A DNA stretch of 64,000 nt, from assembly GCA_027489065.1 (NCBI GenBank), contig JAIYAM010000014.1, positions 1 through 64,000 of the forward strand, read 5' to 3'. The notes beneath the pieces are model-generated. The model saw nothing but the letters and a program-made list of their open reading frames with translations, did no database searches and had not been told where the DNA came from. Positions 11,041 to 19,675 of the stretch are shown here, piece after piece. Positions within the stretch are counted from its first letter, which is position 1. Every line of letters starts with the position of its first letter. A program made the position numbers and the translations under genes. The stretch comes from Erythrobacteraceae bacterium. GTDB taxonomy: Bacteria > Pseudomonadota > Alphaproteobacteria > Sphingomonadales > Sphingomonadaceae.

Positions 11041-12048
11041 TCACCCTCGCAATTCGGTCAATTTCCGCTCCCAGGCGAGCGCATGGGCGATGATCGTGTC
11101 GAGATCGGCGTTGGCCGGCTCCCAGCCGAGCGTCGCTTTGAGCCGCGAGGGATCGGAAATCAGCGAATCGGGATCGCCCGCGCGGCGCCCCTCGATGCGG
11201 CGGTCGAGCTTGCGATTCGTCACCCGGTCGACCGCGTCGAGCACCTCGTTGACCGAAAAGCCGCGTCCGTAACCGCAATTCATCGTCAGCGAGCGCGCCG
11301 GCTCTGCGATCAGCGCTTCGAGCGTCAGCACATGCGCAGCGGCGAGATCGCTGACATGGATGTAGTCGCGCACCCCGGTGCCGTCAGCCGTCGCATAGTC
11401 GGTGCCGAACACGCTCACCGATTCGCGCTTGTCCAGCGCTGCCTCGATTGCGACCTTGATGAGGTGGGTCGCTCCGGCGGTCGATTGGCCGCTGCGCGCC
11501 TGCGGATCGGCGCCCGCGACATTGAAATAGCGCAGCACGCCGTAGTTCATGGGGTGCGCGGCAGCGACGTCGGCGAGCATCTGCTCGGTCATCAGCTTCG
11601 ACCAGCCGTAGGGATTGATCGGCCGCTGCGGGGTGTCTTCCGAAACCGCAGCCACCTCCGGGATACCGTAGGTCGCCGCCGTCGAGGAGAAGATGAAGTG
11701 CCTGACCCCGGCCTTCACCGCGGCCGCGATCAGCGCGCGGCTCTTCGCGGTGTTGTTGTGGTAGTATTTGAGCGGGTCTTCCACGCTTTCGGGCACCACG
11801 ATCGATCCCGCGAAATGCATGATCGCCCCTGTTCCCTGCTCGGCGAAGATCCGCGCAAGCAGGCCCGCATCCTCGATATCGCCCTCATAGAGCGGCACGT
11901 CCTCGGGAAGCGCGAAGCGGAAGCCGGTGGTGAGGTTGTCGATCACCGCCACGGGCCAGCCTGCGTCCTTCAATGCGAGGACGGCGTGGCTGCCGATATA
12001 GCCGGCGCCGCCGGTGACGAGGACGGAAGGTTTGCTGTCTGAGGTCAT
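11041..12048 (-). CDS. galE: UDP-glucose 4-epimerase
   Basis: A 335-aa extended short-chain dehydrogenase that interconverts UDP-glucose and UDP-galactose for glycan synthesis. The NAD-binding motif GGAGYIGS is near residue 11; catalytic Ser/Thr in SSTAATYG and YxxxK in NPYGWSKLMTEQ are intact, and the GalE-specific GTGVRDYIHVSDLA and NCGYGRGFSV segments are present. The start ATG at 12046-12048 is chosen for the AGGGG SD and the direct run into the beta-alpha-beta fold; an upstream ATG would add six residues. Confidence 0.95.
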   Translation of the reverse strand: MTSDSKPSVLVTGGAGYIGSHAVLALKDAGWPVAVIDNLTTGFRFALPEDVPLYEGDIEDAGLLARIFAEQGTGAIMHFAGSIVVPESVEDPLKYYHNNTAKSRALIAAAVKAGVRHFIFSSTAATYGIPEVAAVSEDTPQRPINPYGWSKLMTEQMLADVAAAHPMNYGVLRYFNVAGADPQARSGQSTAGATHLIKVAIEAALDKRESVSVFGTDYATADGTGVRDYIHVSDLAAAHVLTLEALIAEPARSLTMNCGYGRGFSVNEVLDAVDRVTNRKLDRRIEGRRAGDPDSLISDPSRLKATLGWEPANADLDTIIAHALAWERKLTELRG

Positions 12049-12165
12049 GGCGGGGCCCCTTAGCACGAAATCCGCTTAGAAAATCTCAACCTGGAGCAGA
12101 CAAACGAGGTGTGCACCGGGTCGCCCGAGGCTTATGATGTCCGGGTCCAACAAAGGAAGCTCCCT

Positions 12166-12798
12166 ATGCCCCGCTTCGCACTGATTGTCCCAGCCGCCGC
12201 CCTGATGCTGTCGGCCTGCGCGACCACGCCCTATACCGGACCGGTGGAGGTCACGCGTTTCGTCGCCCCCGCGCCCGAGCGCGCCGGGCTGGGGAGCGGC
12301 ACCATCGCCATCACCTTCCCCGAAGCGATCGCCAACGAGAATGCACGCAGCGCGTTTGCCGCCGCCGTCGGTGCGGAGCTGGCGCGGCTCGGCTACACCG
12401 TCGTGCCCGAAGGCACGGCCGCCAGCCAGACCGCCGCTGTCCGCACCAGCCGCAATTCCATCGCCGCTGCCCCGCGCGAGCGACAGGGCCCGGTCAGCGT
12501 CGGGGTCGGCGGGCAGACCGGCGGCTTCGGCTCGGGCGTCGGGCTCGGCGTGGGCATCAACCTCGGCGGCGGGAGGGAGGGACCCAACGCGACGACCGAG
12601 CTCTCGGTGCGCATCACCCGCAGCGGCGGCGCCACCTTGTGGGAGGGCCGCTCGCAGATCGAGACCGGCGTGAAGAGCCCCTACGCGCAGGTCGCCAACA
12701 GCGCCCGCACCCTCGCGGCGGCCTTGTTCCGCGACTTCCCCGGTGGCAATGGCGAGACCGTGACGATCGACGTCAAGAAGCTTCAAGGAACCAAATGA
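12166..12798 (+). CDS. DUF4136-like lipoprotein
   Basis: A 210-aa lipoprotein: signal peptide [18 protein letters not shown] with lipobox LSAC giving a lipidated Cys. The rest fits DUF4136-type proteins, with an alternating strand-helix region about 45-85, a Gly-rich loop (about 115-145) and a C-terminal FRDFPGGNG segment. Role unknown; members are probably periplasmic membrane-anchored. SD AAAGGAAG precedes the ATG at 12166. Its TGA overlaps the ATG of the next gene (ATGA), so the two are co-translated. Confidence 0.65.
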   Translation: MPRFALIVPAAALMLSACATTPYTGPVEVTRFVAPAPERAGLGSGTIAITFPEAIANENARSAFAAAVGAELARLGYTVVPEGTAASQTAAVRTSRNSIAAAPRERQGPVSVGVGGQTGGFGSGVGLGVGINLGGGREGPNATTELSVRITRSGGATLWEGRSQIETGVKSPYAQVANSARTLAAALFRDFPGGNGETVTIDVKKLQGTK

Positions 12799-13934
12799 CC
12801 GCTCTTTTCATCGATGCCGGGTTCGACAGCGGCAACATCGAGGTGTTGGGGATCGAAGGCGCCACCGCGCGCCTCGCGATCCGCCGCGACAACCAGTCCG
12901 AATTCTTCCAGTGGTTCCACTTCCGCGTGTCGGCCAAGGCTGGCGAGGAGGTCGTGCTCAAGCTCACCGGCCTCAATGCCAGCGCCTATCCGGGCGGCTG
13001 GCCGGACTATGACGCCTGCGTCTCGGAGGACCGCGAGTACTGGGAGCGGGCGAAGTCGAGCTACGACAAGGACGAGGACGGCGGCACGCTGACGATCCGC
13101 TTCGTGCCGGCCGGCGGCGTGTTCTGGTGCGCCTATTTCGCGCCCTATTCGATGGAGCGCCACCACGACCTCGTCGCCGATGCGGCATCCTGTGAAGGCG
13201 TCGACTACGTCCGGCTCGGCACCACGCTGGACGGTCAGCCGATCGACTGCCTCGAGATGGGCGAAGGCGAAACGCAGGTGTGGCTCTACGCCCGCCAGCA
13301 TCCGGGCGAGACCCAGGCCGAATGGTGGATGGAAGGCGCGCTCGATTGCCTGACCGATCCTGCCGATCCGGTGGCGCGGGCATTGCGCGCCAAGTGCCGC
13401 CTGCACATCGTCCCCAACTGCAATCCGGACGGTTCGCGCCGGGGCCACCTCAGAACCAACGCGGTCGGCACCAACCTCAACCGCGAATGGGCCGAGCCCA
13501 CGCCGGAGAAGTCCCCCGAGGTGCTCGCGATCCGCAACCGCATGGACCAGACCGGCGTCGACTTCGCGATGGACGTCCATGCCGACGAGGCGATTCCGGC
13601 GGTGTTCCTCGCCGGTTTCGAAGGCATCCCTTCTTGGAAGGACGAACAGGGCGAAGGTTACTATCGCTACGAGCGCATCCTCGACCGCCGCACGCCCGAC
13701 TTCCAGACGAAGCTCGGCTACCCCAAGGCGCGCCCGGGCACCGCGAACCTCAGCATGAGCACCAACCAGCTCGCCGAACGCTTCGGCGCGGTCGCGATGA
13801 CGCTGGAGATGCCCTACAAGGATCTCGCCGACTTCCCCGAGCCCGAACAGGGCTGGTCGCCGGAACGCTGCAAGCTGCTGGGCCGCGAATGCCTCGCGGC
13901 GCTGGTCGAGTGGCTGGAAGGGCGCGACGCCTAA
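12795..13934 (+). CDS. M14-family zinc carboxypeptidase
   Basis: A 379-aa metallo-carboxypeptidase. An N-terminal beta-sandwich (about 1-120) of the type found in cytosolic carboxypeptidase-like members precedes the catalytic domain. Zinc ligands are visible: HPGE in [13 protein letters not shown] (His/Glu) and His in DVHADEAIP; substrate-binding [13 protein letters not shown] and GTNLNREW are also present, and the general-base Glu is in MTLEMPYKD. No signal peptide, so it is probably cytoplasmic. It overlaps the lipoprotein gene by four bases and converges on cdd with a four-base overlap. Confidence 0.92.
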   Translation: MTALFIDAGFDSGNIEVLGIEGATARLAIRRDNQSEFFQWFHFRVSAKAGEEVVLKLTGLNASAYPGGWPDYDACVSEDREYWERAKSSYDKDEDGGTLTIRFVPAGGVFWCAYFAPYSMERHHDLVADAASCEGVDYVRLGTTLDGQPIDCLEMGEGETQVWLYARQHPGETQAEWWMEGALDCLTDPADPVARALRAKCRLHIVPNCNPDGSRRGHLRTNAVGTNLNREWAEPTPEKSPEVLAIRNRMDQTGVDFAMDVHADEAIPAVFLAGFEGIPSWKDEQGEGYYRYERILDRRTPDFQTKLGYPKARPGTANLSMSTNQLAERFGAVAMTLEMPYKDLADFPEPEQGWSPERCKLLGRECLAALVEWLEGRDA

Positions 13935-14356
13935 GCGAGGTGCGAAGGCCCGAAGGCGTGCGGCAGCAGCGCGGATAGCGTCACGCGCCGCACGTCGTCC
14001 TTGCTCACGCACAGCACCAGCGGGTCGGTGGCGCCGAGCGCGGCGACCTCGTTGAGCACTTGGCGGCAGCGCCCGCATGGGGTGATCGGCGCGCTGTCGG
14101 CCTTCAGCCCCACGACGGCGACCGCGGTCAGCCCGCCCCGCCGCCCTTCGCCGAGCGCCTTGGCGACGGCGACGGTCTCGGCGCACAGGGCAAGGCCGTA
14201 GCTTGCGTTCTCGACATTGCAGCCGGTGATCACCGTGCCGTCATCGAACAGCAGCGCGGCGCCGACGGGGTAATCCGAATAAGGAGCATAGGCCTGTTCG
14301 GCCGCAGCGTGGGCGGCGGCGATGAGGGCCTGTTCCTGCGAGAGATCGAGATTCAT
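13931..14356 (-). CDS. cdd: Cytidine deaminase
   Basis: A 141-aa homotetramer-type deaminase converting cytidine/deoxycytidine to the uridine forms in pyrimidine salvage. The catalytic motif is [11 protein letters not shown] (Cys plus Glu) and the second zinc motif is [11 protein letters not shown]-terminal [15 protein letters not shown] matches the family. The start ATG at 14354-14356 overlaps the stop of the upstream GH25-like gene (ATGA), implying coupled translation. Confidence 0.96.
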   Translation of the reverse strand: MNLDLSQEQALIAAAHAAAEQAYAPYSDYPVGAALLFDDGTVITGCNVENASYGLALCAETVAVAKALGEGRRGGLTAVAVVGLKADSAPITPCGRCRQVLNEVAALGATDPLVLCVSKDDVRRVTLSALLPHAFGPSHLA

Positions 14357-15090
14357 TTCTGCACCACCACCCATTCGACCGGCTCGGCGCTCGCCTCGGT
14401 CATCCGCGCGCCGTTGGCGCTCCATAGCAGCCACGGCCTGCCTGCATAGTCGGGCCGCGCCCGGTCGCGCGCGAGCCACAGGTCGCGCCCCAGCGTAGTC
14501 GCGGTGTTGTGCCGCTCCTGAAAGGCGCGCGAGAGCTTGAGGATCACCGGCTTGCCGGCGTGAATCTCAATCTGGTTGATGAGCGTCATGAGCTCGCTCT
14601 CCACCGCCGCGTCGCTGACCTTGGGCGAGCAGCCCTCCGCCAGCGAATCGAGGCCGATCGCGGGGGGAAGCAGGTCACGGTCGCGCGGAACCATCTGCGC
14701 GAACATCCCGCTCTGCGCATCGGCGCCGGTGCAGGGGTCGAATTCGAGGACCACCCCGACCCGGAGGCCCGCGGCTCGCGCCCGCACGAAGCGGTCGGCA
14801 AAGCCGCCGGGCGCCTCGGCCTGCGCGTCGCCGAGGGCGAGCGGGAGATAGACGAACTGCGCGCCGACCGCCTTCAGCGTGGGAAAGCCCACCTCGCCGC
14901 CGCCGGCGGGGACGAAGGCGCCCTGCTCGGGATAGAGCGCGGGATCGGGCCGCCACGAGCGCATGTCCCACCACAGCCACGCCGCAAAGGCGAGGCCGAA
15001 CAGAACCGCCAGCGCGGCGAGCCGCCACAACCATCGCCGGGGCGCGCGCCGCGGCTTGCCCGGCGCCCGGGCCTTGCCCGCCTTTGCCAT
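14353..15090 (-). CDS. GH25-like membrane-anchored protein, active site degenerate
   Basis: A 245-aa protein with a basic N-terminus, one membrane helix (about 22-42) and an extracytoplasmic domain like glycoside hydrolase family 25 (lysozyme). Fold markers are VGFPTLKAVGAQFVYLPLA and ARAAGLRVGVVLEF. Active GH25 enzymes have GxD near the start of the fold and a DxE pair on a middle strand. Here the first site reads GAFVP and the second AIGLDSLAEGC, so at least the first Asp and the DxE spacing are lost. It may bind rather than cut peptidoglycan. Upstream of, and coupled to, cdd. Confidence 0.68.
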   Translation of the reverse strand: MAKAGKARAPGKPRRAPRRWLWRLAALAVLFGLAFAAWLWWDMRSWRPDPALYPEQGAFVPAGGGEVGFPTLKAVGAQFVYLPLALGDAQAEAPGGFADRFVRARAAGLRVGVVLEFDPCTGADAQSGMFAQMVPRDRDLLPPAIGLDSLAEGCSPKVSDAAVESELMTLINQIEIHAGKPVILKLSRAFQERHNTATTLGRDLWLARDRARPDYAGRPWLLWSANGARMTEASAEPVEWVVVQK

Positions 15091-15104
15091 GCCTTTGGTG
15101 CCCC

Positions 15105-15638
15105 TCAGCCCTTGATATGCAGCACGCAGATCAGCGTGAACAGCCGCCTTGCGGTCGCGAAATCGGTCTCGACCTTGCCCTCGAGCCGCTCCAGCAGCAG
15201 TTCGGCGGCATTGTTGTGGATGCCGCGCCGCGCCATGTCGATCGTCTCGATCTCGGCCGGAGTCGCCTTGCGGATCGCCTGATAGTACGAATCGCAGATC
15301 GCGAAATACTCACGGATCGGGCGGCGGAAGCGGGCCATGCCGATCAGCAGCGTCTCGAGCAGCTGCTCGGACGTGTCGCGGATATCCATCCCCAGCCGCC
15401 CATCGGTGACCGAGAGGTGGAGGTGATAGGGCCCGGGCGCCCCGCGCTCGGCCGAGCGCAAGGGCTTGAAGGTGTTCTCTTCGATGAGGTCGTAGATCGC
15501 CACCCGGCGTTCCTGCTCGACATCGGCGTTGCGCCACAGGATCGTCGCTTCGTCCAGCGTGATGTGGGCAATGCGGTGCGCCCCCGCGGCGCCGGGCGCA
15601 GGGGACAAGGGCAGGGAATCGGACGGCGACTGGGCCAT
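15105..15638 (-). CDS. UPF0262 family protein
   Basis: A 177-aa protein of the UPF0262 family, widespread in alphaproteobacteria and of unknown function. Recognisable segments are HITLDEATILWRNADVEQER, AIYDLIEENTF and RGIHNNAAELLLERL. The conserved part begins near residue 20 after a low-complexity leader. No transmembrane helix or signal peptide. Followed closely by the GH25-like gene on the same strand; divergent from dnaB. Confidence 0.88.
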   Translation of the reverse strand: MAQSPSDSLPLSPAPGAAGAHRIAHITLDEATILWRNADVEQERRVAIYDLIEENTFKPLRSAERGAPGPYHLHLSVTDGRLGMDIRDTSEQLLETLLIGMARFRRPIREYFAICDSYYQAIRKATPAEIETIDMARRGIHNNAAELLLERLEGKVETDFATARRLFTLICVLHIKG

Positions 15639-15709
15639 GGACCCTGCCTTCGCAGATGCAGGGCACGCACTTCAAGCACTTCGATGGGCTCAGGCACACA
15701 CTCTCCCCA

Positions 15710-15718
15710 CTATCCACA
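15710..15718 (+). promoter_or_regulatory. Possible DnaA box upstream of dnaB
   Basis: CTATCCACA differs from the DnaA-box consensus TTATCCACA at one position and lies 69 bases before the dnaB start, next to an AT-rich AATAAATATTG stretch. Only one box is visible, so an autoregulatory or chance match is as likely as a functional site. Confidence 0.3.
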
Positions 15719-15786
15719 GCGTGCGAAATAAATATTGCCTGCCCTCGCCCTTGCGCCGGAGGGCCACTCGCGCGCATCAGGCCCGC

Positions 15787-17307
15787 ATGGCCGAGCCCGA
15801 AAAAGTGACCCCGATCAACCGCCAAGCCGAGGGCAGCGATCTGCCGATCCGCAAGCTGCCCGCCAATCTCGAGGCCGAGGCAGCGTTCCTCGGCGCGGTG
15901 CTGATCGACAACCGGGTGATCGAGGAATTGCAGGTGCCGATCCGGCCCGAGCATTTCTTCGAAGCCCTGCATGGTCGCATCTATGAGCGCGTGCTGACCC
16001 TGATCGAGCGCAACACCACCGCATCGCCGGTTACCCTGCGGCCCTTCTTCGAGGCCGACGAGGCGCTGAAGGATCTGGGCGGCACATCATATCTCGCGCA
16101 GCTCACCGCCAACGGCGCAGGCCTGCTGGTGCCGCGCGAGCTTGCCCAGCAGATCTACGACCTTGCCCTGCTGCGCGAACTGGTGAGCGTCGGGCGGGGG
16201 CTCGTCGAAGGCGCGCTCGACACCTCGGAAGACACCTCGCCGCTGGACCGCATCGCGCAGGCCGAGGCGGACCTCTTCAAGGTCGCCGAGGGCGCATCGA
16301 CCGGGCGTGAGGCGGCGACCTTCCGCGAAGCGGCGATGCAGGCGATCCGCATGGCCGAAGCCGCGATGAATTCGGGTGGGGGCCTGTCGGGCAAGACCAC
16401 GGGTCTTGCGACGATCGACCAGAAGACCTCGGGCCTCCACAATTCCGACCTCGTGATCCTCGCCGGCCGGCCGGGCATGGGCAAGACCTCGCTCGCCACC
16501 AACATCGCCTTCAACTGCGCCGAGAAGCATCTCGAATGGCAGCGCGAGGGCGGCGAGTTCAACTACGGCGCGCCGGTCGCCTTCTTCAGCCTCGAAATGA
16601 GCGCCGACCAGCTGGCGACGCGTATCCTCGCCGAGCAGGCGGAGATTTCATCCGAGGCGCTGCGCAGCGGCAAGCTGACGCGGGAGGACTTCCAGAAGCT
16701 GTCCTATGCCAGCCAGCGGCTCGCCGAACTGCCGCTCTATATCGATGACACGCCGGCGCTCACCATCTCGTCCTTGCGCACCCGCGCGCGGCGGATGAAG
16801 CGGCGGCATGACATCGGCCTGATCATCGTCGACTATCTCCAGCTGCTGCAGGGCTCGGGAAGAGCCAACGACAACCGCGTGAACGAGATTTCCGAGATCA
16901 GCCGCGGCCTGAAGACGCTGGCAAAAGAGCTGCAGGTCCCGGTGATCGCGCTCTCGCAGCTCAGCCGCGCGGTCGAAAGCCGCGAGGACAAGCGGCCGCA
17001 GCTGTCGGACCTGCGCGAATCCGGCTCGATCGAGCAGGACGCGGACATGGTGTGGTTCATCTTCCGCGGCGATTACTACCATCTGCTCGTGAAGCCCGAC
17101 ACGCCCGACGCGAGCTCTCCGCCCGATGTGCAGGAGAAGTACCGCGCCTGGGAGGAAAAGTTCGAGGCGATGGTGGGCAAGGCGACGCTGATCGTCGCCA
17201 AGCAGCGCCACGGTTCGACCGGCAACGTACCGCTCCATTTCCAGAGCGATATCACCAAGTTCACCTCGCCCAACTTCAAGGACTATTCGGACTACGGGTT
17301 CGAGTAG
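15787..17307 (+). CDS. dnaB: Replicative DNA helicase DnaB
   Basis: A 506-aa hexameric helicase that unwinds DNA at the replication fork. The N-terminal DnaB domain starts at KLPANLEAEAAFLGAVL; the RecA-like C-terminal domain carries Walker A GRPGMGKTS, the SLEMSADQLATR motif, Walker B LIIVDYLQLL and DnaB motif QLSRAVESREDKRPQLSDLR. The length is close to typical. ATG at 15787 is the first start that preserves the conserved N-terminus. A GGTGGCG/CGCCACC hairpin at 17400-17416 may end the transcript. Confidence 0.97.
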   Translation: MAEPEKVTPINRQAEGSDLPIRKLPANLEAEAAFLGAVLIDNRVIEELQVPIRPEHFFEALHGRIYERVLTLIERNTTASPVTLRPFFEADEALKDLGGTSYLAQLTANGAGLLVPRELAQQIYDLALLRELVSVGRGLVEGALDTSEDTSPLDRIAQAEADLFKVAEGASTGREAATFREAAMQAIRMAEAAMNSGGGLSGKTTGLATIDQKTSGLHNSDLVILAGRPGMGKTSLATNIAFNCAEKHLEWQREGGEFNYGAPVAFFSLEMSADQLATRILAEQAEISSEALRSGKLTREDFQKLSYASQRLAELPLYIDDTPALTISSLRTRARRMKRRHDIGLIIVDYLQLLQGSGRANDNRVNEISEISRGLKTLAKELQVPVIALSQLSRAVESREDKRPQLSDLRESGSIEQDADMVWFIFRGDYYHLLVKPDTPDASSPPDVQEKYRAWEEKFEAMVGKATLIVAKQRHGSTGNVPLHFQSDITKFTSPNFKDYSDYGFE

Positions 17308-17399
17308 CGCGGCACGCGCATGGCTGAGGCGGGTCGGCAGGGCCGCCACTGCCGAAATGTTAACCACGCGAGGCACTTCGGTATTAGACCTAAAGGATA

Positions 17400-17416
17400 G
17401 GTGGCGCTCCGCCACC
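17400..17416 (+). terminator. Hairpin after dnaB
   Basis: Seven-bp stem GGTGGCG/CGCCACC with CTC loop followed by GATTTAAG. Poor T-run, so a weak terminator at best. The remaining 17308-17566 interval shows no further gene. Confidence 0.35.
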
Positions 17417-17566
17417 GATTTAAGCTCTTGATATTGATGGGATAATTCGAGATCGGCTCGGCGCCCGGCCCATCGGGGACGCCAGGCCGCGCCGGACGGT
17501 CAACATTTTCTTCACCACAGTAAGTTAACGCCGAACCTAGGAAAAACCGAAGGACGGGGCGAAGCT

Positions 17567-18010
17567 GTGGCGCGCATATTGGTAGCAGATCCTGACTCCT
17601 ACGCATGCGAGACAATCGCCATGTGTCTGGAGCGGAGCGGACACGAGGTCGTCCGGGCAGAGCACGGCGACGCCGTGATGACCGCGATCATGCAGAACGC
17701 GCCGCATCTGGTGATGACCGAGATCATGCTGCCGATGCGCTCGGGCTTCGATATTCTGAACGCGCTCAAAGGCTTGGGCCTCGCAGCCAGCATCCCGGTG
17801 ATGTTCGTGACCGCCAACGCCTCGCAGCGCGAGATGGACCGCGCGCTGGAAGAGGGCGTGAGCGACTACGTGGTCAAGCCCTTCCACCTGCGTGAACTGG
17901 CGCTGCGCACAAGCCTCGCGCTCGCGCGGCGCGAAGCGGCCGTGGTGCCGTTCGAACGGCCGGTCACCGAATCGGCCCGCGCACACCAACGAGCGGTGAT
18001 CGCAGCATGA
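17567..18010 (+). CDS. Atypical single-domain response regulator (Asp replaced by Glu)
   Basis: A 147-aa receiver domain with no output domain. Acidic residues D8 and D10 (VADPD), T82 (FVTANAS) and K104 (VVKPF) match the receiver active site. The position of the phospho-accepting Asp is E52 in TEIMLP, a natural version of the D-to-E change that mimics constitutive phosphorylation in many receivers. A short tail (about 125-147) is unstructured-looking. Start GTG at 17567 after GGACGGGG. Its TGA overlaps the next ATG (ATGA), so it is the first gene of the YaiO-like/glycosyltransferase unit and may be a fixed-state protein-interaction module for it. Confidence 0.85.
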   Translation: MARILVADPDSYACETIAMCLERSGHEVVRAEHGDAVMTAIMQNAPHLVMTEIMLPMRSGFDILNALKGLGLAASIPVMFVTANASQREMDRALEEGVSDYVVKPFHLRELALRTSLALARREAAVVPFERPVTESARAHQRAVIAA

Positions 18011-18867
18011 TGGCTCGCCACACCTCGAGCGGAAAAGCCGCCGTGGCGGCCTGTGCGGCCATGGTTCTCGCGATGATCCCGGGCGCCCCTGCCATCGCCC
18101 AGAGCGCAAGCCAGCCGGCCGCTGAAACTGCCGAGCCTGCCGCGCCCCGCCCGGCGGTGAGGTCGGTGTTCGGCTCGGTCGCGGTCTCCTTCGTGGATCT
18201 GCGCGGGCAGGACCGGACCTGGTCGCTAGCGAGCGGCGGCGCGGCCTTCAACACCTCCGGGACCGGCGTGACCACCATCGAGGTGCAGCGCGCGGCGCGG
18301 CCCGGACTCGAAAACATCCGCGGCGTGGTGCGCCATGACGAAACCCTGTCCGACGACACATCGGTCTATCTTCAGGCCTCGGCCAGCGGCGGCGATCCGC
18401 TGCGCGAGCAATGGGGCGTGGGCGGCGGGATCGTCCAGCGGATCAGCGCTCAGCTGCAACTCACGCTCGATGCCCGCGCCGCGCGCTATCGCACGCCCGG
18501 CGCAGCGGGCCAGCGCAGCGCCTTCACCGGCCTTGCGGTCAATCCCGGCGTGGTCATCACCCCCAAGGGCACCCCGCTCGAGCTTTCGGCACAGGTGATC
18601 GCCTTGCGCAATGATCGCAAGGACTGGCAGTTCGGCGGTGCAGTCAGGGCGCTCTACTATGTCGGCGACCGCGATTTCCTGCTCGCCGGCGCCTCGCGCT
18701 ACCCAGAGAACGAACTCGGCCGGGTGCGGCAGCTGACCTCGGGCTATGTCGGGTTGCGGCACGAGCTGGGCCGCGGGATCGGCCTGCGCGTGACGGCAGA
18801 GCACGCCCGGCTGGAGAACACCTGGACCGCGCGGACGGTCAGCATCGGCCTCGAAAAGAGGTTCTGA
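18007..18867 (+). CDS. YaiO-like outer-membrane beta-barrel protein
   Basis: A 286-aa exported protein: signal peptide (cleavage near AIAQS), a short Ala/Pro-rich linker (about 35-55), then alternating strands typical of a small outer-membrane barrel, ending in SIGLEKRF with the C-terminal aromatic Phe used for BAM assembly. The pattern resembles YaiO-family barrels. Placed between a receiver protein and, further on, a processive glycosyltransferase, it could be the outer-membrane exit for the polymer made by that enzyme. The function is inferred from context. Confidence 0.65.
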   Translation: MMARHTSSGKAAVAACAAMVLAMIPGAPAIAQSASQPAAETAEPAAPRPAVRSVFGSVAVSFVDLRGQDRTWSLASGGAAFNTSGTGVTTIEVQRAARPGLENIRGVVRHDETLSDDTSVYLQASASGGDPLREQWGVGGGIVQRISAQLQLTLDARAARYRTPGAAGQRSAFTGLAVNPGVVITPKGTPLELSAQVIALRNDRKDWQFGGAVRALYYVGDRDFLLAGASRYPENELGRVRQLTSGYVGLRHELGRGIGLRVTAEHARLENTWTARTVSIGLEKRF

Positions 18868-18886
18868 AGGCGCGATCGACCGATAG

Positions 18887-19675
18887 ATGAACGTGATCTG
18901 GAACATCGTGGGCTACCTTCCCGCCCTGCGGCTTCCCGCAGGGCTGGTCGATGCGATGTTCGGCGGCTGCGCGCTGCTGGCGGGCATCTGCGCGTGGCTG
19001 ATGGTCCGGCGCGTGCTTGCCGCCCAGCGCCGCGAGACGACCCAGGCCGCCAACCTGTTCATGGTCCGCGAGCTCGGCTCCTATGTGCTGGGCGAACATC
19101 CGGTCGATCTCGATCACCTGCGCGCCACGCTCGAACAGGCGCCGCTGCAATCCATCCTCCACTTCCTGCGGCTGCATCGCGGCCAGACGCAGGCCCTGGT
19201 GATCGCACAGGCAGAGCTTGCGGGCGTGTTCGACCCGGCAATCAAGGCCCTCGGCAGCGGCGTGGCCTCGCGCCAGATCGAGGCCTTGAAGCACCTCCAG
19301 TTCGCGCGCGGACCGGCGTTCCGCTCGGCGGTGCTGCGTCAAGTGATCCGCGGCCCCACGCCTCTGCTGCGGGTGGAGGCACTCTACACCTTCGTCGCGA
19401 TGGGCACGAGCCCGTCCGAGATCGCGCTGGCGATCTGGATCGACGGAACCGGGCCTGACATGACACCGCGCCATCAGGCGCTATTCCAGTTGATAGCGGA
19501 CCGCCTGCCGGACGTTCTTCCGGACCTCGTCCAGCTGGTCACGACCCGCGCCTTTCAGGATCAGCTCGCCGTGCTTGCCGCCCAGCATCAGGCCATGCAC
19601 CACCCGCTGCCCGCGATCGGCACCGCGGCGGCGCGGCTGCGCGCACCGATCCACCCTTCGCGCAGGGTGGCGTGA
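18887..19675 (+). CDS. Membrane-anchored helical (HEAT-like) protein
   Basis: A 262-aa protein with one or two N-terminal membrane segments (about 17-42, rich in Ala/Gly/Leu) and an all-helical remainder. Repeats such as AIKALGSGVASRQIEALKHLQFA, QVIRGPTPLLRVEALYTFV and HQALFQLIADRLPDVL suggest HEAT/ARM-like helical pairs, a protein-binding scaffold. No catalytic motif is seen. It starts 19 bases after the barrel gene, and its TGA overlaps the glycosyltransferase start, so it is probably an adaptor of that enzyme, perhaps linking it to the receiver protein. Family not recognised with certainty. Confidence 0.55.
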   Translation: MNVIWNIVGYLPALRLPAGLVDAMFGGCALLAGICAWLMVRRVLAAQRRETTQAANLFMVRELGSYVLGEHPVDLDHLRATLEQAPLQSILHFLRLHRGQTQALVIAQAELAGVFDPAIKALGSGVASRQIEALKHLQFARGPAFRSAVLRQVIRGPTPLLRVEALYTFVAMGTSPSEIALAIWIDGTGPDMTPRHQALFQLIADRLPDVLPDLVQLVTTRAFQDQLAVLAAQHQAMHHPLPAIGTAAARLRAPIHPSRRVA

